64,000 nt of DNA from Lactarius indigo (lineage: Eukaryota > Basidiomycota > Agaricomycetes > Russulales > Russulaceae), in NCBI GenBank assembly GCA_025766275.1, contig JAFKAC010000043.1, positions 1 to 64,000 on the forward strand, read 5' to 3'. The number at the start of each line of letters is the position of its first letter. Within the stretch, counting starts at the first letter, position 1. The notes beneath the pieces were generated by a model that saw only the letters and a list, made by a program, of their open reading frames with translations, was not told the DNA's origin and ran no database searches. The position numbers and the translations under genes are program-made. Below are positions 18,001 through 31,060 of this stretch, piece by piece.

Positions 18001-18412
18001 CTGACCCGATAGGTGACTAGCCACGAGTTCCCTGCAACGTGCGCTGCCTGAAATGCCCTTGCCTCCCCATTTTGGAACGGCCATGCATAGTATCGACTCT
18101 ATAAATTTCTCAACACTACCCTCAACAAGATTATTCGCAGACGCTACCGGAGTTGAGGGAATAGAGACGGATGCCTGTGTGCGCGCCGGGGCCTACGCGT
18201 CACTTCCTGGTACACTCACTGGCCCTGCCAAGACTCCTCACTTACGGCTCTCTACTCTACCAAGTATACACATTTCGCCACGGTATTCGCATGATGTAAT
18301 AGGACAGTATGTACACAAGATGAGAATTGAATATTATCAGTAAGGGCGATATCGAGAGTCCTATGGGAATGTATACCATATCGCACACGCGCATCGAAGA
18401 GATCGGGGGACG
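18001..18412 (+). repeat. Shared 3'-side block between eIF3m relic and DUF6535 tail
   Basis: No gene. The block (GGAACGGC..GCATAGTA.CGACTCTATAA, then about 300 bp to the DUF6535 stop) recurs with changes at 31390-31750, 49840-50290 and 57440-57825. It is part of the duplicated unit. Confidence 0.6.
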
Positions 18413-21400
18413 TTAAACAATATCATACGAACAACGGAAAGGCTGTGGTGGACGACCTCCTGTGCGCTCGCCATTTGATTCACGTGGTGAAGGGCCTGCG
18501 ATGGCTGGGTCTATGTCAGTGACCGATGGTGACGGGGGTTGAGGTGAAGTATCTAAGGTGGCCGTAGCATTTGCGTGGATTGAGCGAATCGCCGAGGGGG
18601 GATCAAGAGCGCCATTTTCATTGCGTGGACCAACCATCGAGTTGCTAATTGAAGCGCTGGAAGCGGTATCAACTATTGCCAAGCGATGGGATTCCGGGAA
18701 AGATGGGGAGGGGTCAGATTGAGTCATGGGCAAGTGCGGAAACAACGACAAACCTGTAGGAAGTGTATTGCCGAGAATTGGATGAGAAGCTGAAGAAGGG
18801 TCGTTTGGTGGATCGAAATGTGCCATGAGGTCGCGTTGTGCTGAAGGGTAACAGCAGCGGGTGGGGAGGAAGAGGAAGAGGAGGGGTGTATGTCGAGGTT
18901 GCAGAAGTAGAGCGGGATATTATCCCACCAGGGGTGACGAACATATCAGCGGTCACTGGATCTGGTGAGGTGACAGGAAATGAGAGGCTTTCGGTGTTCG
19001 TCTGATGATCGGTCCGGGGATGGAAGTCGTCAAGCGGTATGTCTGTGAGGCTTTCGATGACGTGAGGCGGGGGATATGGATGAGGAAGGCACATCAGGAC
19101 TAGTAAGGGGAGCAGGGAGCGGCGCATCATTATCGTGCGGGACAGATTGAGCTGAGGTTTGTTTAATAATATACCTTATCTCGTATCCTTCGTGTCCGTA
19201 TGGACTGCGTGCAAACCCACGCAAGTCATTTTTACTTGTTATCTCGACTCGTTATTCCTTTGGTGTTCGGATGCCGGACCGTATGTCCCGGATCCTCTCC
19301 CGGTCGTACTCGGCCGCAGGTTCGCTATATTGTCGCTCTGCTTCTGCAGAGCATAAAACTTCCTGCTATACAGTTTATATTCCTTACAGTTATATAAGTT
19401 CCTACTTTCCGCCAGTAGCACCTCAGCTTTTGCCCTGTTAGTGTGCGCAATCGCTGAGTTCCGTCTTATCGTGCAGACACTGTCCGCGCACACATTCGAT
19501 CTTTACTACTTTATAGACTATCTATTCATTTCTAGTGTCCATACCTCGTAAGAAGTTTATGGAGGAAGAACTGTGAATATGGCTAATGATGTTGCACCGT
19601 GGATACGAGCTTGGGTCGAACAGAACGCCATCATAATAACGGGTGGAGGTGGAGAATTGTGTTGGGGCAGCATCAGTACCTTCATGAAGAGCGATATATA
19701 CCTTCCGAATCGGTCTGAGGATAGATGCCGTCATCCACCGATCGCCGTCATTCTGCGCTTTGAGAACGATCTGATTCCAGAGCGCACAGAAGTCGTGCTG
19801 CAGATTGGGTGACGAATCTTGCACATTCAATTTTAAAGCTTCCTCTAGAATTTCCGCAAACCAGTAATCTCGCCCAAGCAGTTTCCCGAACTGGCTAAAT
19901 TGGTAGCGAGTGATGCAAATCAAGCTTGTAAGTGATAAGCTGCTGTCTGTGGCGTAGCGTCGGAGGTCAGCTTCTGGGATTCCCAGTTTATTGGGGGCCG
20001 AAATAAGCCAAGAGTCGTCGCGGCGTTGCGCTCTTGCAATAAGACAGGTGAACATGGCCTCTCCAAGTAATTCAGTTTCTTGATCTCCACCACTGCGCCA
20101 ACCTCGCATGACACGGACAAATTCGGCAGTTTGCAATCCCTTATGTCGATCTCCAGAAATGACTTCGTCGAGGATTTCCCAGAATGCATAGGGAAATTGC
20201 AGCGGGTCAAGGGCTTTCGCGCAGATCATGGCCCGGTAATTTTTGAGAGGCCCGGAAAGCAAATCGGATGAGAAAGTGCGGTGAAAAAATCCTATCAATG
20301 CATCGGAAAGCTTCTTTTTGTCCTCTTCGATGAGACCGGGGAGAGGATCTTTGACAACCTTGGAGCTGCGGATGCCGGGTAAGCCGGAAAAGAAGCGCTC
20401 TAGTTTGTGATCTTCGTCCAGACAGTCGAACGTCCACATGAAGGCGCGAGCGTCGATCTCTGGTCGGGGCTCCAGAGCAGTTTCCTCGGCTGTCCTCTGG
20501 ATGCCCTGCACCAGCAAGTTGTCCAAAGGGGTCCAGACTATCCCACCGTTCAGAACACGATATCTAACCAAGAAGAAGACCCAGAAACAAATTTTAAGGA
20601 TGACGTTTGGTATCCCAAAAACAATGAACCACGCAGAGGATGAAAGTGATGTGTAGTACGGGCTATCGGAACGAAAGATTGGCATCAATGTGATGCATCC
20701 ATACACAGCCGTGCAAAGGCCGACCCATGACAGCATCAACTTGAAAATCGTGATATAAACATTGGATAGGAACACAACCAGGCCGGCGAAGAACAGGAAA
20801 AGGGAAATGTGGAGTAGAGCTGGCAATGTTTCGACCACCCACGGGAGGTGAAACTTGTCAACCCCCTCGGCAAAAAACGAACGAATTCGTGCTCTCTTTT
20901 CTGGACTGTAACGGGTCTGAGTGGCCTTGAGATATCTTCGTGCCCATTGCTGCAGCAGCGTCGCGAGCAAGGCACAGGTAAGGCTGATGACCAAGCTCAT
21001 GAACCAAAGCGAGTTTACCCAAATTGCGTAGTTTGGTGGAGAGAATGGGGGAGGGGAAGCGGGGAGGGAAGCCGAGATATTGGGGTTGACAGTAGTCTGG
21101 TAGATATTTGCGAGGTAGAAATTGGAGGTGTCCTGTGGGTTCGGTCGAATATCCTGAATGGAGACTGATATCAAGGATGCGACAGCAGCAGAGAATAAAC
21201 CGGTCTACGAGATTTGGGTCAGTACGAAGCACCAGATCGAAAGGCAGAGACGCACAAATATGAGGATCCCGTCTGCATCCGCTTTCCAGTTCTCGACCAT
21301 CTTCTTGTCCTCTTCTGTCGCCAATTCCATGTACATCGAGAATATAGGCCCGGAACCATCAACGAAATTAGATACATCATGCGATGCTTGATTCTGTGCC

Positions 21401-21551
21401 GACGGAGGTGGGTACTGATAGTCGCCTATTTTGGCGGCAGTGAGGTGAAAACTTTGGTGAGAACGGTGAGGATAGAGTCATGTAGGAGAACGGTACCTTC
21501 ACCAAGTCCTGCAGTGGGGACGTTGTTGGCCTCGTGAGGAGCTCGGGACAT
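18413..21551 (-). pseudogene. DUF6535 copy B (type I), interrupted by an insertion
   Basis: Exons at 21551-21497, 21425-21256 and from 21204, with introns of 71 and 51 nt. The frame is intact for 635 residues through the membrane part and core, then runs into a foreign 394-bp segment (19166-19559) and stops at 19522. The rest of the tail (19160-18413) is recognisable downstream but changes frame near 18826, ending with the usual CSYDIV. Start MSRAPHEANN matches copies H and J. The upstream exons look normal, so a truncated membrane protein could in principle still be made. Confidence 0.75.
19166..19559. mobile_element. 394-bp insertion in DUF6535 copy B
   Basis: Copies A, F and H read GAGGTT..TGGAGG without interruption here; B has an extra segment flanked by GTTTA at 19161-19165 and 19555-19559. 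It is AT-rich and unlike the array. On the minus strand an 84-residue frame (19493-19239) is open; I recognise neither it nor terminal repeats, so the class of element is unknown. Confidence 0.6.
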
Positions 21552-21984
21552 TACAGCGAAGACTGTGGTGTGTCAATTGTTGTGGATGTAGGGTAAGGTG
21601 GGGTAGAACACTTGTGGAACGGCCAGAGCGACTGCCCTTAGCCCGGCATGCAGCACCCATGAGGCAATACCAGTTTGATCGAACCGCAAGCGCCTGGATC
21701 ATCGGTTTGTCGCAAGGCATGTCGTTGCAAATTGGGCTACAGTTCTCGTATTAATGCCTTCATACAATGTTTTGAATTGCGTGGTAGAATCAATGCAAGG
21801 CGAAGACCTCTCCCGCCTGTAAGTAGAGTGTCCTATCAAGAATTGCGGAGGATTATTGATTAGTGCTGAATTCAAACCGATTTACATAACCCTACACCCT
21901 AATCTTATTGTACCGAGAGGTTCCAAGAAAGCTCGAGAGTCAGGCTATGGGTTCCACATGTGGCCGGTCTCCTGTCGGCGCCGC
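21552..21984. other. Divergent intergenic stretch upstream of copy B
   Basis: No gene seen. A motif around GTCGTTGCAAA..GG.CT.CA.TTCTCGTATT (21720-21755) recurs at the same distance upstream of copies D, F and H (27150-27200, 34730-34760, 42610-42650). The region presumably holds the DUF6535 promoter. A second motif (ACCGAGAGGTTCCAAGAAAG, 21912-21931) recurs near 42925-42945. Confidence 0.5.
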
Positions 21985-22720
21985 ACCGACGTGACGTGTC
22001 GAGAAGTGGCCGGAAGAGTGGGAGATCACGTGATCACGCCCTCAGACGAGAGCACCTTCTTGGGAACACTTTGTGGCGTCTTTTTTCCGAGGCGGGAAGT
22101 CATGCGTCCCTTGCCTCTCTGTCTGCCTCACCTGCTGACATGCTTCGCTCTCCATCCAGACCTGCGCAAATCCTCTCACTAAATCCACATTGCGCGGATC
22201 ACCACGGCACCGTCAGACCCTGACCATCTTCTCAACACTCTCCTTAAACTCGACGCTGTCCTTACTGCGCAAGCGCACTCACTCTTCATGCTCCTCTGTA
22301 CATTCCCAAGTGGTGAGCTGGGCGACCTGAATGCCTGGCAGTGCACGCACAGAGTCCTAGAATAAGGTATGTACGTGTTCGCAACCTGAGTAGAGTGCTG
22401 AATGGTCGATGGTAAGTCATCTCGCTACCAAATTCTTTCTTTCTTCATTGAAGCTACCAAATAAAAGCAGTCTACGTCGGCTTGTTCAATGACAAGCCTC
22501 TGCAGATGTATTCGGTCCGCTCAAGTGAGTGATGTTGGCCAAGCCGCTCTCAAGTGCCTCGCTGTCACGGTGCTCGTGGGCGCACTCGACATCATCGCCT
22601 CTACCTGGCACTGTAACGGGACAGTCGCGGCGCCAGTAGCGAAGCAGTCTGATACTCGTATGGTGGGATACACGTCGGTCCCAAATGTGCACAAGGACCT
22701 GTTGTTCTTGTCGTCAACAG
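21985..22720 (+). pseudogene. eIF3m relic e5
   Basis: Readable VEKWPEEWEIT, then an intron-like segment ending near 22162, LKLDAVLTAQAHSLFMLLC (about 22234-22295), and after a retained intron a C-terminal part up to VAKQSDT. Deleted subtype (no LDATQLER segment). Several frame changes and stops. Confidence 0.55.
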
Positions 22721-23184
22721 CAGGAACATTCTCTCAACCATACACCACATACATGATTACTTGTACTCACCAATCTGCTCGGTAACCTGCTACGAGTGCC
22801 CTGTTAATTTAGCCTCCTGCAACTTCCTTGTTCCCTTGCCTTCAAGTTAGAGTCGCCCAGCCAACGTTGCTCTCAACAAGAGATCCAATCGATTAGTTTT
22901 TACAGACACTATTGGAGCTGAGAAGATAAACACGGCTACCCAAGTGTACGCAGAGTCTTCTGTATCACTTCCGGGTCCGCCTATCAGCCTGCCGTGGGTC
23001 GGGGGGATTGGGACTCGTCACTCATATTTACCCCCGCTGCGTGGATTCACATATTTCGCCATAGTATTCGTACAACGTAATAGGAAATATATACAGAAGA
23101 CGAGGAAAAGTATCAGCGATGTGATGTCGAGAACCCAATAAGAAAATATATCGCACACGCACATCTATGGATCGGGGGATGCGT
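22721..23184. other. Intergenic, parts of the shared 3'-side block
   Basis: No gene. Fragments of the block that also lies at 18001-18412 and 43700-44180 are visible (CTCAACAAGAGA.CCAA near 22875 and ATATTTCGCCA near 23052). Confidence 0.4.
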
Positions 23185-24173
23185 TAAATGATATTATACT
23201 GACCATGTGAAGGGTGAGGGGGATGATTTCCTGTATCCTCTGCACCAAGAAAGTGTCATGGCGGACCTGCAATGGCTACGTCAGTAGCCAAAGATAGTGA
23301 CGGCGACGGTAGTGGAAGATCCGGGGAAGCCATAATATTTTCCCGAATCGCCAAAGGGGGGTCAAGAGCGTCCCTTTCCTTGTCCAGTGCAGCTTTCATG
23401 CTGCCCTCCCCTTCAATAACAGCGCCCGGATCAGGTACAGAAGATGGGCATGGACGAAATTGGCCAGGCGAAGCGGGAGCCAGCAGCGACGAATGAGATT
23501 CTGGCGAAGAAGAACCGCAGCGAGATCCTGTCACGGGAAAGTTTAAAGTCGCCTGTGGGCTTGTAGGCGGTACGTAGTCTAGAACATGAGTGGGAAAAGG
23601 TAGCGACGGAACGTCTAAACATCCGAGGTGCCGTAGCCAGGGATGTGCTGAATGGTAACAACATCAGGTGGGGAGATCGGGACAGGAGGAGTAGATGCCG
23701 AAAGTTCCGGGGCGGGGAGGAATATCATCGTCGAGGAGGTGTTGCGAGTAGTGACTGTATTCGGTGAAGTAGCAGGAATGCGGAAGTCTACAGTAGATGT
23801 CTGAGCGGGGTGGTACGAACGAGGAAGGTGTATCGGGACTGGCGAGTGAAGCAGGGACCAGCTCGGCGTCATCATGCCGGACAGAACTAGCAAGGGCATT
23901 GAAGGCAGAGTGGTCGTGAATATGGCTAGCTATGCCGCACACTGGATACGCAGTTGGATCCCGCAGAATGTTGTCCCCATTGTCAGTGGAGGCGGAGAGT
24001 CGTATATCGGCTGCCTCGGTCCGGGATGCGTCGCGAACTTGGGCGAAGGCCAGGTGCGAGCGCGGCCTTGCACTCCATGTCCAAATGCTCTCTCCCCTGA
24101 GCATCATGGCGATTCGCTCAATAGCATCCATCTGGGTCTCAATGGCAGTAGTAGCGTCTCTGTGGGTACACAT
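23185..24173 (-). pseudogene. DUF6535 copy C (type II), C-terminal fragment
   Basis: Only the end of the core and the Pro/Ser-rich tail remain, spread over three or four frames. Resembles the tail of copy D (SSVPDPGAVIEGEGSMKAAL against SSVPDPGTATEGEGSTKVAL) and ends QYNII instead of QYDIV. It is cut at about 24173, right where the 3' flank of copy D begins, so it sits tail to head with D. No membrane segments; not expected to be functional. Confidence 0.65.
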
Positions 24174-24260
24174 ATTTTTCCGGAGCTCATAAGTATGAAG
24201 TTATGTACATCAGGGTACCATGCATCGAGGGGACAATGAGAACACGTGTTCTATCATACT

Positions 24261-26976
24261 TCACACGATATCATACTGATCATGCGAAGGGCGCGGAGGG
24301 TGGTGTCCTGTATGATCTATCCCGAGAGGGCGCCATGAAGGACCTGCGGTGGCTGCATCAGTAACTGACGGCGACGGAAGCTGTGGAAGAAGGTCTGGGG
24401 TGGTCATAACATCTTCAAGAATTGCAGGAAAATCCCTCTCGTTGTGCAATGCGACTTTCGTGCTACCTTCTCCCTCAGTAGCAGTACCTGGATCAGGTAC
24501 AGAAGACGGGCGCAGATGAGACGGGCCGGGAGAAGAGGGTGCAAGCAGCGACAAATGAGCTTCTGACGAAAAAGATGCATGGTCAGATCCGATCACGAGA
24601 GCGTCTAAAGACGCCCGCGGACTTGTCGGGAGCATATTGTCGAGAACCGGAGCGGGAGAAGGCAGCGATGGAACGTTTAGAACTTCCGAAGACGTGCGGC
24701 GGTCTGGGATGTGCGGAACGACAAAGCCACCAGGGAAGATTGAGGCCATAGGGGTGGGAGGAGGAGCGGATGCCGGAGGCTCCACGGTGGGGAAGGGGAT
24801 CGTTGTTGTGGAGGCGTCAAGACCGCCTTGTACCACATGAGCGATGACCGGATCCGGGGAAGCAGTAGGAATGCGGAGAGCCATCTGACGAGCGGTTTCG
24901 TCAACATGAGGTGGTGCGGGTATGGGGGAGGAAGGCGCATCATGGCTGGCAAGGGAAGTGGGGGCCTGCGCAGCGTCATCACGTAGGACAGTGCGAGCAA
25001 GAATTGTGGAGGCAGAGTCGTGAATATGGCCATTGACTTTGCACGATGGATACGATGACGGTCGCTGCAAGACGTCATCCTGATCACCGGTGGCGGCGGA
25101 GAATTGTGTTGGGGTAGAATTTGTATCTTGATGCAGGGTGACGTAGACGTTACGAATTGGTCGCAGGGTATGGGACACCATCCACCGATCGTTCTGAGAA
25201 TTGAGGACAATTTGATTCCAGAGTCTACAAAACTCATGCTGCAGTTCAGGAGACGTATCTTGTACATTGAATTTGGAAGCCGCTTGTAGAACGTTCGAGA
25301 ACTCGTCCCACGGCCAAGATTGTGTCCGGAGATGTTTAAATTGTTGGCGAGTGATATGAATCAGGACGGCAAGTGACAGGCTGTCCCCCTGTGAGGCGTA
25401 GTTTCGTAGGACGGTTTCCGAGACGTCTAGTTCATTGGAAGCGAGAGAAAACCAAGAGTCGTCGCGTCGTTGCGCCCTCGCGGTAACACTGCAAACAGCG
25501 GCTCGTACAACCATGTTCGTACCTTCACTCCTGTAATCTCCCCAGCCCCTTACAATCTGCGTAATTTCAGCGATCAGCGGTTGACTATTTTGGCAGTTGG
25601 ACAAAATTTTGTCGAGGATTACGAACGCCATGGGTGTGTGTGTTGGGTCGATAGCCTTCGCGCATATGATGGCTCGATGGCTTTTGGCTGAGTCAGAAAG
25701 TAATGTAGATGAGAACGTGCGGTCGAGAAGCCCAATCAATGCCATCGAAAGATTCTCCTTCTGCTCTTCAGTGAGACTGAGGAGAGGATCGGCGACTACG
25801 CTGGAGCTCCGGAAGCCGGGTAAGCCCGAAAAGAAGCGCTCCAGTTCGTGGTCTTCGTCCGAAATGTCAAACGTCCACAGAAATGCGCGAGTATCGACCG
25901 CCGATGGAGAATTCGGAGCAGTTTCCTCGGCTGTCTTCTGCAGGCCTTGCAAGCGCATCTTGTGAAAGCTTGTCCTCAAGCTGCCAACGCGATTGGACCA
26001 AATGATGTATGGAAGGACCTGAAAGATGGCGTCCAGTGTTCCGATAATTATGGGCCACACGAACGAGGTAAGCGGGGTATAGTACGGGGTGTCGCGGAAC
26101 AAAAGTGGCATGATCGTGATACATCCGTAGACGGCCGTACAAACGCTGACCAATGACAGCACCACCCTGAAAACTGTGAGATAAACGTTCCAAAGGAACA
26201 CAAGAAGGCCGGCAAAGAATAGGAACAGGGAAATATGGAGAAGCGTGGGCAATACTTCGACTGCCTGCGAAAGGAGAAACTTGTCGACGCCTTCAGCAAA
26301 GAACGCACGAATCCGCGCTCGCTTGTGTGGACTGTAGCGTGGCTGAGTGACCTTGAGGTACCTTCGTGCCCACTGCTGTAGCAGTGTCGCGAGAAGAGCA
26401 CAGGTAAGACTGATGACCAAGCTCAAGAACCAAAGTGAGTTCACCCAAACTGCATAGGTAGGTGGGGAGAACGAGGGCGGGGAAGAAGGGAGAGAGGTCG
26501 AAATGTTAGATCGATTTGTATCGGAGACAGTCTGATAGATGTTCGCAAGGTAGAAATTGGAGGTGTCCTGAGGGTTTGGCCGAATGTCTTGAATCGACAC
26601 CGAGATCAAGGACGCGACAGCAGCAGAGAATAAACCAGTCTATGGGATATGAGTTTGTTAAACAGTGCATAGCAGATAATGACGCACAAAGATGAGAATC
26701 CCGTCAGCATCCGCTTTCCACCCTTCGGCCATCTTCTTGTCTTCTTCCGAAGCCATTTCCACGTACATTGAGAAAATAGGCTCGGACCCATCAACAAAGT
26801 TAGACACTCCCGGGGGTGCTTGAGTCGGTGCTGAGTGAGGTGGGCGCTGGTCGCTACCTTTGAGGGTGAGACGGGTGAGCACTGTGGAGTAGAGCCAAGC
26901 AAGAGTAAGGTATACCTGCACCGGGGTTTATGCCTGTTTCGGTTGTACCGACATCCTCGGGACGAGCTTGCGGCAT
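24261..26976 (-). CDS. DUF6535 membrane protein, copy D (type II, intact)
   Basis: Exons 26976-26916, 26857-26688 and 26639-24261 with introns of 58 and 48 nt; the join is in frame and gives 869 residues beginning MPQARPEDVG. Hydrophobic segments at about 71-93 (crossing the exon 2/3 join), 141-164, 207-229 and 233-256, with a further one near 270-290. The conserved DUF6535 stretch runs from the end of exon 2 (KADADGILIF) through IQDIRPNPQDTSNFYLANIY to QQWARRYLK. A soluble core (ELERFFSGLPGFRSSSVV) reaches about residue 560, then a tail rich in Pro, Ser, Thr and Ala ends in QYDIV. It is the only unbroken type II copy here. The family's function is unknown; the sequence suggests a membrane anchor with a large cytosolic or lumenal part. 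Confidence 0.85.
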
Positions 26977-27679
26977 TGAAAGTAAGACGTGAATCGATTA
27001 TGAAGCGTACAATCAGTGGGGTGCAGAGTGTTATCAGTGACCTTCAGTCGAGTTGTAAAGCGCCACGGGGTGATAATGATCAATAGGGACCAAATCGGAC
27101 GACAAGCGCTGGATCCTCAGCGCCTCTGCGCGCTGTACTCCGAGTCAACAGTTTGTCGTACCATATAATACCGTAGCCCCGATTCTCATATTGTGCGCTT
27201 TCATGACATTATGCGTTGCGTAACAGATACAAAGGGTCAACCCGACGTGACGACCTCTCTGTGGATTGTTGAGAAAAATTGTCGGAGTCCCCCGAACCTG
27301 CACCATTCCCTTTCCTCTCCGGGCAGCAATTGGGCCCTCTCGAGATTTGAACACGAACTAACAGATATAACTGTACTCAACCTCGAACCCAGGAAACGTG
27401 AACACGACAAACGTCGCTTAACGCCGTGCATCGAACGAATAGCTACGACAGGCATTGCACGTCGCTCGGCGCATGTAAGGAGGCAATGTTGTTTGGCCCT
27501 GTTGTGTCGGGGTTCATTACAGTAATGTTCATTTCTTCAGTGTCGCGTCCATCGCGCCCAGTTTACCCCTTCGCAAACGCTACAAGAAATAGTGAATGCA
27601 GACGCTGTCACAATATTTGCGAAGAGAATTTTCGAAGACAAGGTATGTGGGTACTTGGATGTGCTTTGTGTCTAATTTA
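26977..27679. other. Divergent region upstream of copy D
   Basis: No gene I can support. Contains the recurrent upstream motif near 27150-27200 that also precedes copies B, F and H. The open frames here are short and without homology to the two array families. Confidence 0.4.
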
Positions 27680-28140
27680 GGGAAAAACACAGATCGTCGA
27701 GCTGGAAGGTACATCTCGTTAGGGAGACCGGAACCGGAACGCGCACCTTGTCCAATCAATCGGTTCGACAGAAGCTTGTGGTTGAAATGTTGCGTGGCGG
27801 AGAGATGACTCCCATCGGATTTGAGGGTACCAGGCGAGGGCGCAGTCCGTGGTCCGTGGTCCGTGCCAAAGTTTTCTCCCTTTGATGTTCTTGTCTCACT
27901 ACTACTATCTTGCAACAGAGGTCGAGGGATTTTTCAACCTATCATGTATCCGGAAACAAGAGCATGCGACCAAACTGCTGCCTATCAACTGAACTCGGTA
28001 TGTCCCTCGGCCAAGAAGATCGATCGACGCCTCGGTCAAGCTTTACAGCTGCGACTGTCTCACTCTCCTTGGCATCATTCCGCTCCTGACTTCCGCCGTC
28101 GAACTTGTTCCTCACCGCCTGCCATACAGCGTAGATAATG
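27680..28140 (+). pseudogene. eIF3m relic e6: N-terminal part joined to a C-terminal flank
   Basis: The N-terminal region of eIF3m is readable as YISLGRPEPERAPCPINRF (near 27704-27760), followed by TEVEGFFNLSC (about 27915-27947). It then jumps to a stretch resembling the 3' end of relics e3 and e11 (CACTCTCCTTGGCATCATTC). The whole PCI part is deleted. Confidence 0.5.
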
Positions 28141-29084
28141 AACAACAAAACGTCTCCAACGAGGCGCATACCTCAGTGCGGCGATGCGGTATTTCTGCCC
28201 AGAGGATATGGCACCGCGTCTTACGGGAAATCGGTGACGCTATGCAGAGGCCGGGCGAGTTGGTTGGAGCGCTGAGTGGACTCCGTACATCACGGAGCGC
28301 GTTCGATGGTTGGATTTAGGTGCGTTTGGGAGTGGTTCAGTCTCTTTCATGCATTGTTTGAAAGCTTATTGATTATCACTTACGCTTGAACAGAGCGAAC
28401 AGAGCGTCTACGGGACGTGCTAGTCGGTCATTACTATCTGACGCCTCAGAAACTCAACGCTGGTGGTGTTCATTTAGCCCGTACATGCTCGTCTTTCACC
28501 CCATGTCGCCCTCTGGCCTGCTCCGCATGACTGTATCACATATGCATATTTTCCACACATGCGCAAGTCGCCCTAGGTCCCGCTGCTCACCCATACATCG
28601 TTCGCGTCATAAGTGTCATCCTACGCACTTTTTCACCGCGCGCACTCAAATGACACGCCATCGCTATACGCAAGCGCAAAGGGGCCTGGGGAGCCCGTGG
28701 TAAAGGACAGAGATTGGGGCAGTGACGGGTGAGTCTGTCTCGCGACTGAGCAAGTTTGATGTTATGACTGACTTTCAACGTGGATCAAGTTCTCGTGCGT
28801 TGCAGCCGCCTCGAAGTCGGGACTGCATTTCTGGTTCTGTGGTATGGTCAAAACTTGCCCACTTGCCGGAAAGTGTTGATGTTGATTTGTGGAGACGATT
28901 TCAGGTTGCGGGTATCACGGACTGGCCACAGCGAATGCCAAAGTTTCTCGACGCTCTTTTACGACCGTCTTCGCGATAGAGATTGACGGATTCTTCGACA
29001 TTTGTCGTCCATCCTTAAGAGCTTTGCGAACTTCAACACGTTTTCATGACGACATGCCCTCCGTCTCCCGCTCAGCAAAGCGTT
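28141..29084. repeat. Repeat family R3, degenerate copy, plus unassigned sequence
   Basis: The segment about 28160-28500 aligns loosely with 38150-38700 and 54180-54690 (TTCATT..TATGCAGAGGC.GG, then CTCAGAAACTCAACGCTGGTGG). Nothing is recognised in 28500-28850. A motif at 28855-28920 (TGTTGATTTGTGGAGA) recurs at 35728-35746. Confidence 0.4.
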
Positions 29085-29800
29085 CCTAGACTTCACAAGC
29101 ACAAGTAACGAGCCTTTCGTGCTGCAGGTCTTCCGCACCGATGTCGAGATCGCACCACCAGAGAAGGAATCCTTGGAGTGTCTTGCCGACGGACGTCCTT
29201 TCCAAAGCGGGGCAGCCGTACGCCCTCTCCCTCTCTCTCCGCTTCACCTGCTGACGCATTTCGCTCTCCATGCAGAGACTACGAATGCAGCTCGCACATT
29301 CGCTATTTTACCCCGCGTTCCAGGCGACACAGCCTGCCAAGCTTGACCCGATCATCTTCGACTTGAGGTTTCCCTCAAGCCCGATCCGGTCATCGCTCTT
29401 CGCGCTCCTCCAAATATTCCTTAGTTACACGCTGGAAGACCTGCGTGTTCTGCGACATGCGCATGCATACGCATCTCCGCGACCCAAGTCGAGCGCTAGG
29501 TCGACGGACGGCCTTCCCTCCTCCCCTAGCAATCAAGTCCTGTTCGTTTCTTTCATCCTGTAAAATGACCCACATTAACACTGTCATAAATAAAGAGTGA
29601 TCCCGTGCTGGTTTGTTAGCGGCCAAGCTCGCGCAGCCTGTGTAGACATCGTGTGCGTATTCAGTCCGCAAGAATGAGCGCTCTTGGTTAAGTGCTTCGC
29701 GGGGCGGACCGCTGTGCCCGTGGGCGTTCGATGTGACGTTGTTGTTCCTGCGTGGCGTCGGTAGCGAAGCCATCTGAGAATCCTGTGGTCGGAAGTACCT
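29085..29800 (+). pseudogene. eIF3m relic e7
   Basis: Readable FRTDVEIAPPEKESLECLAD (29128-29187), a retained intron ending CATGCAG near 29276, then RSSLFALLQIFLSYTLEDLR (about 29390-29450), a second retained intron and a C-terminal remnant near 29610-29680. Part of the PCI helix (AVIDVIATALSDP) is lost. Confidence 0.55.
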
Positions 29801-30002
29801 ACGTCAATTCCGAATGCATACTGGGATCTCGATGTCGACGGCAGCAGCATTCTCTCACTCACGCTTCCCAATTCTGTTGGAGTTTACGCGTATTTCGCCA
29901 CCGTATTTTTGTACCGAGTAATAGGACAGTATGTATATGAAGAAGGGGCTAATAAGAATCATATCCTATCACACACGCACATCTAAGAGACTATGGGACG
30001 CG

Positions 30003-31060
30003 TCAAACCATATCATACCGGCCATGTGAAGTATGCGGAGGGTGATCTCCCGTACGCTCAGCATTTGGTTCCTGGAGTTAAGGTCCCGCGATAACTACTT
30101 CCGGCTCATTAACTGATCTCAGTTGCGGAGATTGCGGGGGAGGCTCTAGGTTGTCAGTACTGTTTGCATGGTTTCCGCGATTCACTTCAAGGAGTTCAAG
30201 GGTATACTTTTCCCCGTGCAAACCAGGCTGAGAGCCACCGTCGTCCTTAGCTGCGGCGTCCATGTTAGGTGCGAAGGTTGGCACTGGAGAAGCGCCGGGG
30301 GCGGTAGTAGCTACTATCGAGCTATAAGATTCTGGGACTGGAAGCGAGAGGTCAGATTATGTGATGGGTAAGTATGAAGACAGAGACGGACCTGTGGGGA
30401 GTTTGTTGTCAAGAACTGGATTAGAAGGAGCTGAAGAGGGGAGGTTTGGTGCATCGGAAGGCGTCAGGGGGTTTGCATTGTGCCGGAGGGCGACGGCGGA
30501 GGGTAGAGGAAGGAGGAAGGACGGAGGCCGAAGTTCCGGGAGTGGGGTCGAGGGTTGTTGAACGTGAGGTGACAACGTCCAGTATTGCACTAGCGGCGGT
30601 TGGATCTGGTGATGTAATAGGAATGCGGAGGCTTTTGGTGGTCGTCTGATGAGCGCGGTGCAAGTTGTCAAGCGGCGGTACATTGAGGAAGGAGTATATG
30701 CCGAAGGTTCAAGGCGGAGAGGGACAGGGTTTCATGGAGGCGTCCGTGCCGCCTTGTATCAGATCCTGAGAAGTGGCAGAAATGTCACTTTTCAATGGTA
30801 GTCTGAAGAGCAGAGTGGGAGTTGTCAAGCGGCAGCACATCAGTGAGGTTTTCGTCGACACGACGTGGGGTGGGTATGGTCGAGGAAGATGTATCTGGAC
30901 TGGTAAGAGAAGCAGGGGCTAGCGCGGCAGTACGAGCAATGGCTGTGGGGGCAGAGTTGTCATGAATATGGCCAGCGAAGTTGCGCAATGAAAACAAGGA
31001 TGGCTTCTCCAAGTTTACCGCCTCGGCCTCAGTTTGTGCTATACGTTTATTCACTGCACT
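30003..31060 (-). pseudogene. DUF6535 copy E, C-terminal fragment (type I-like)
   Basis: The tail is recognisable in pieces: LPTGPSLSSYLPIT, a segment with HIHDNSAPTAIARTA corresponding to SHIHDSASTTSAHS in other copies, and a degenerate end RYDMV. Exons 1-2, the membrane segments and most of the core are missing. It is cut near 31060 against repeat R4. Confidence 0.6.
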
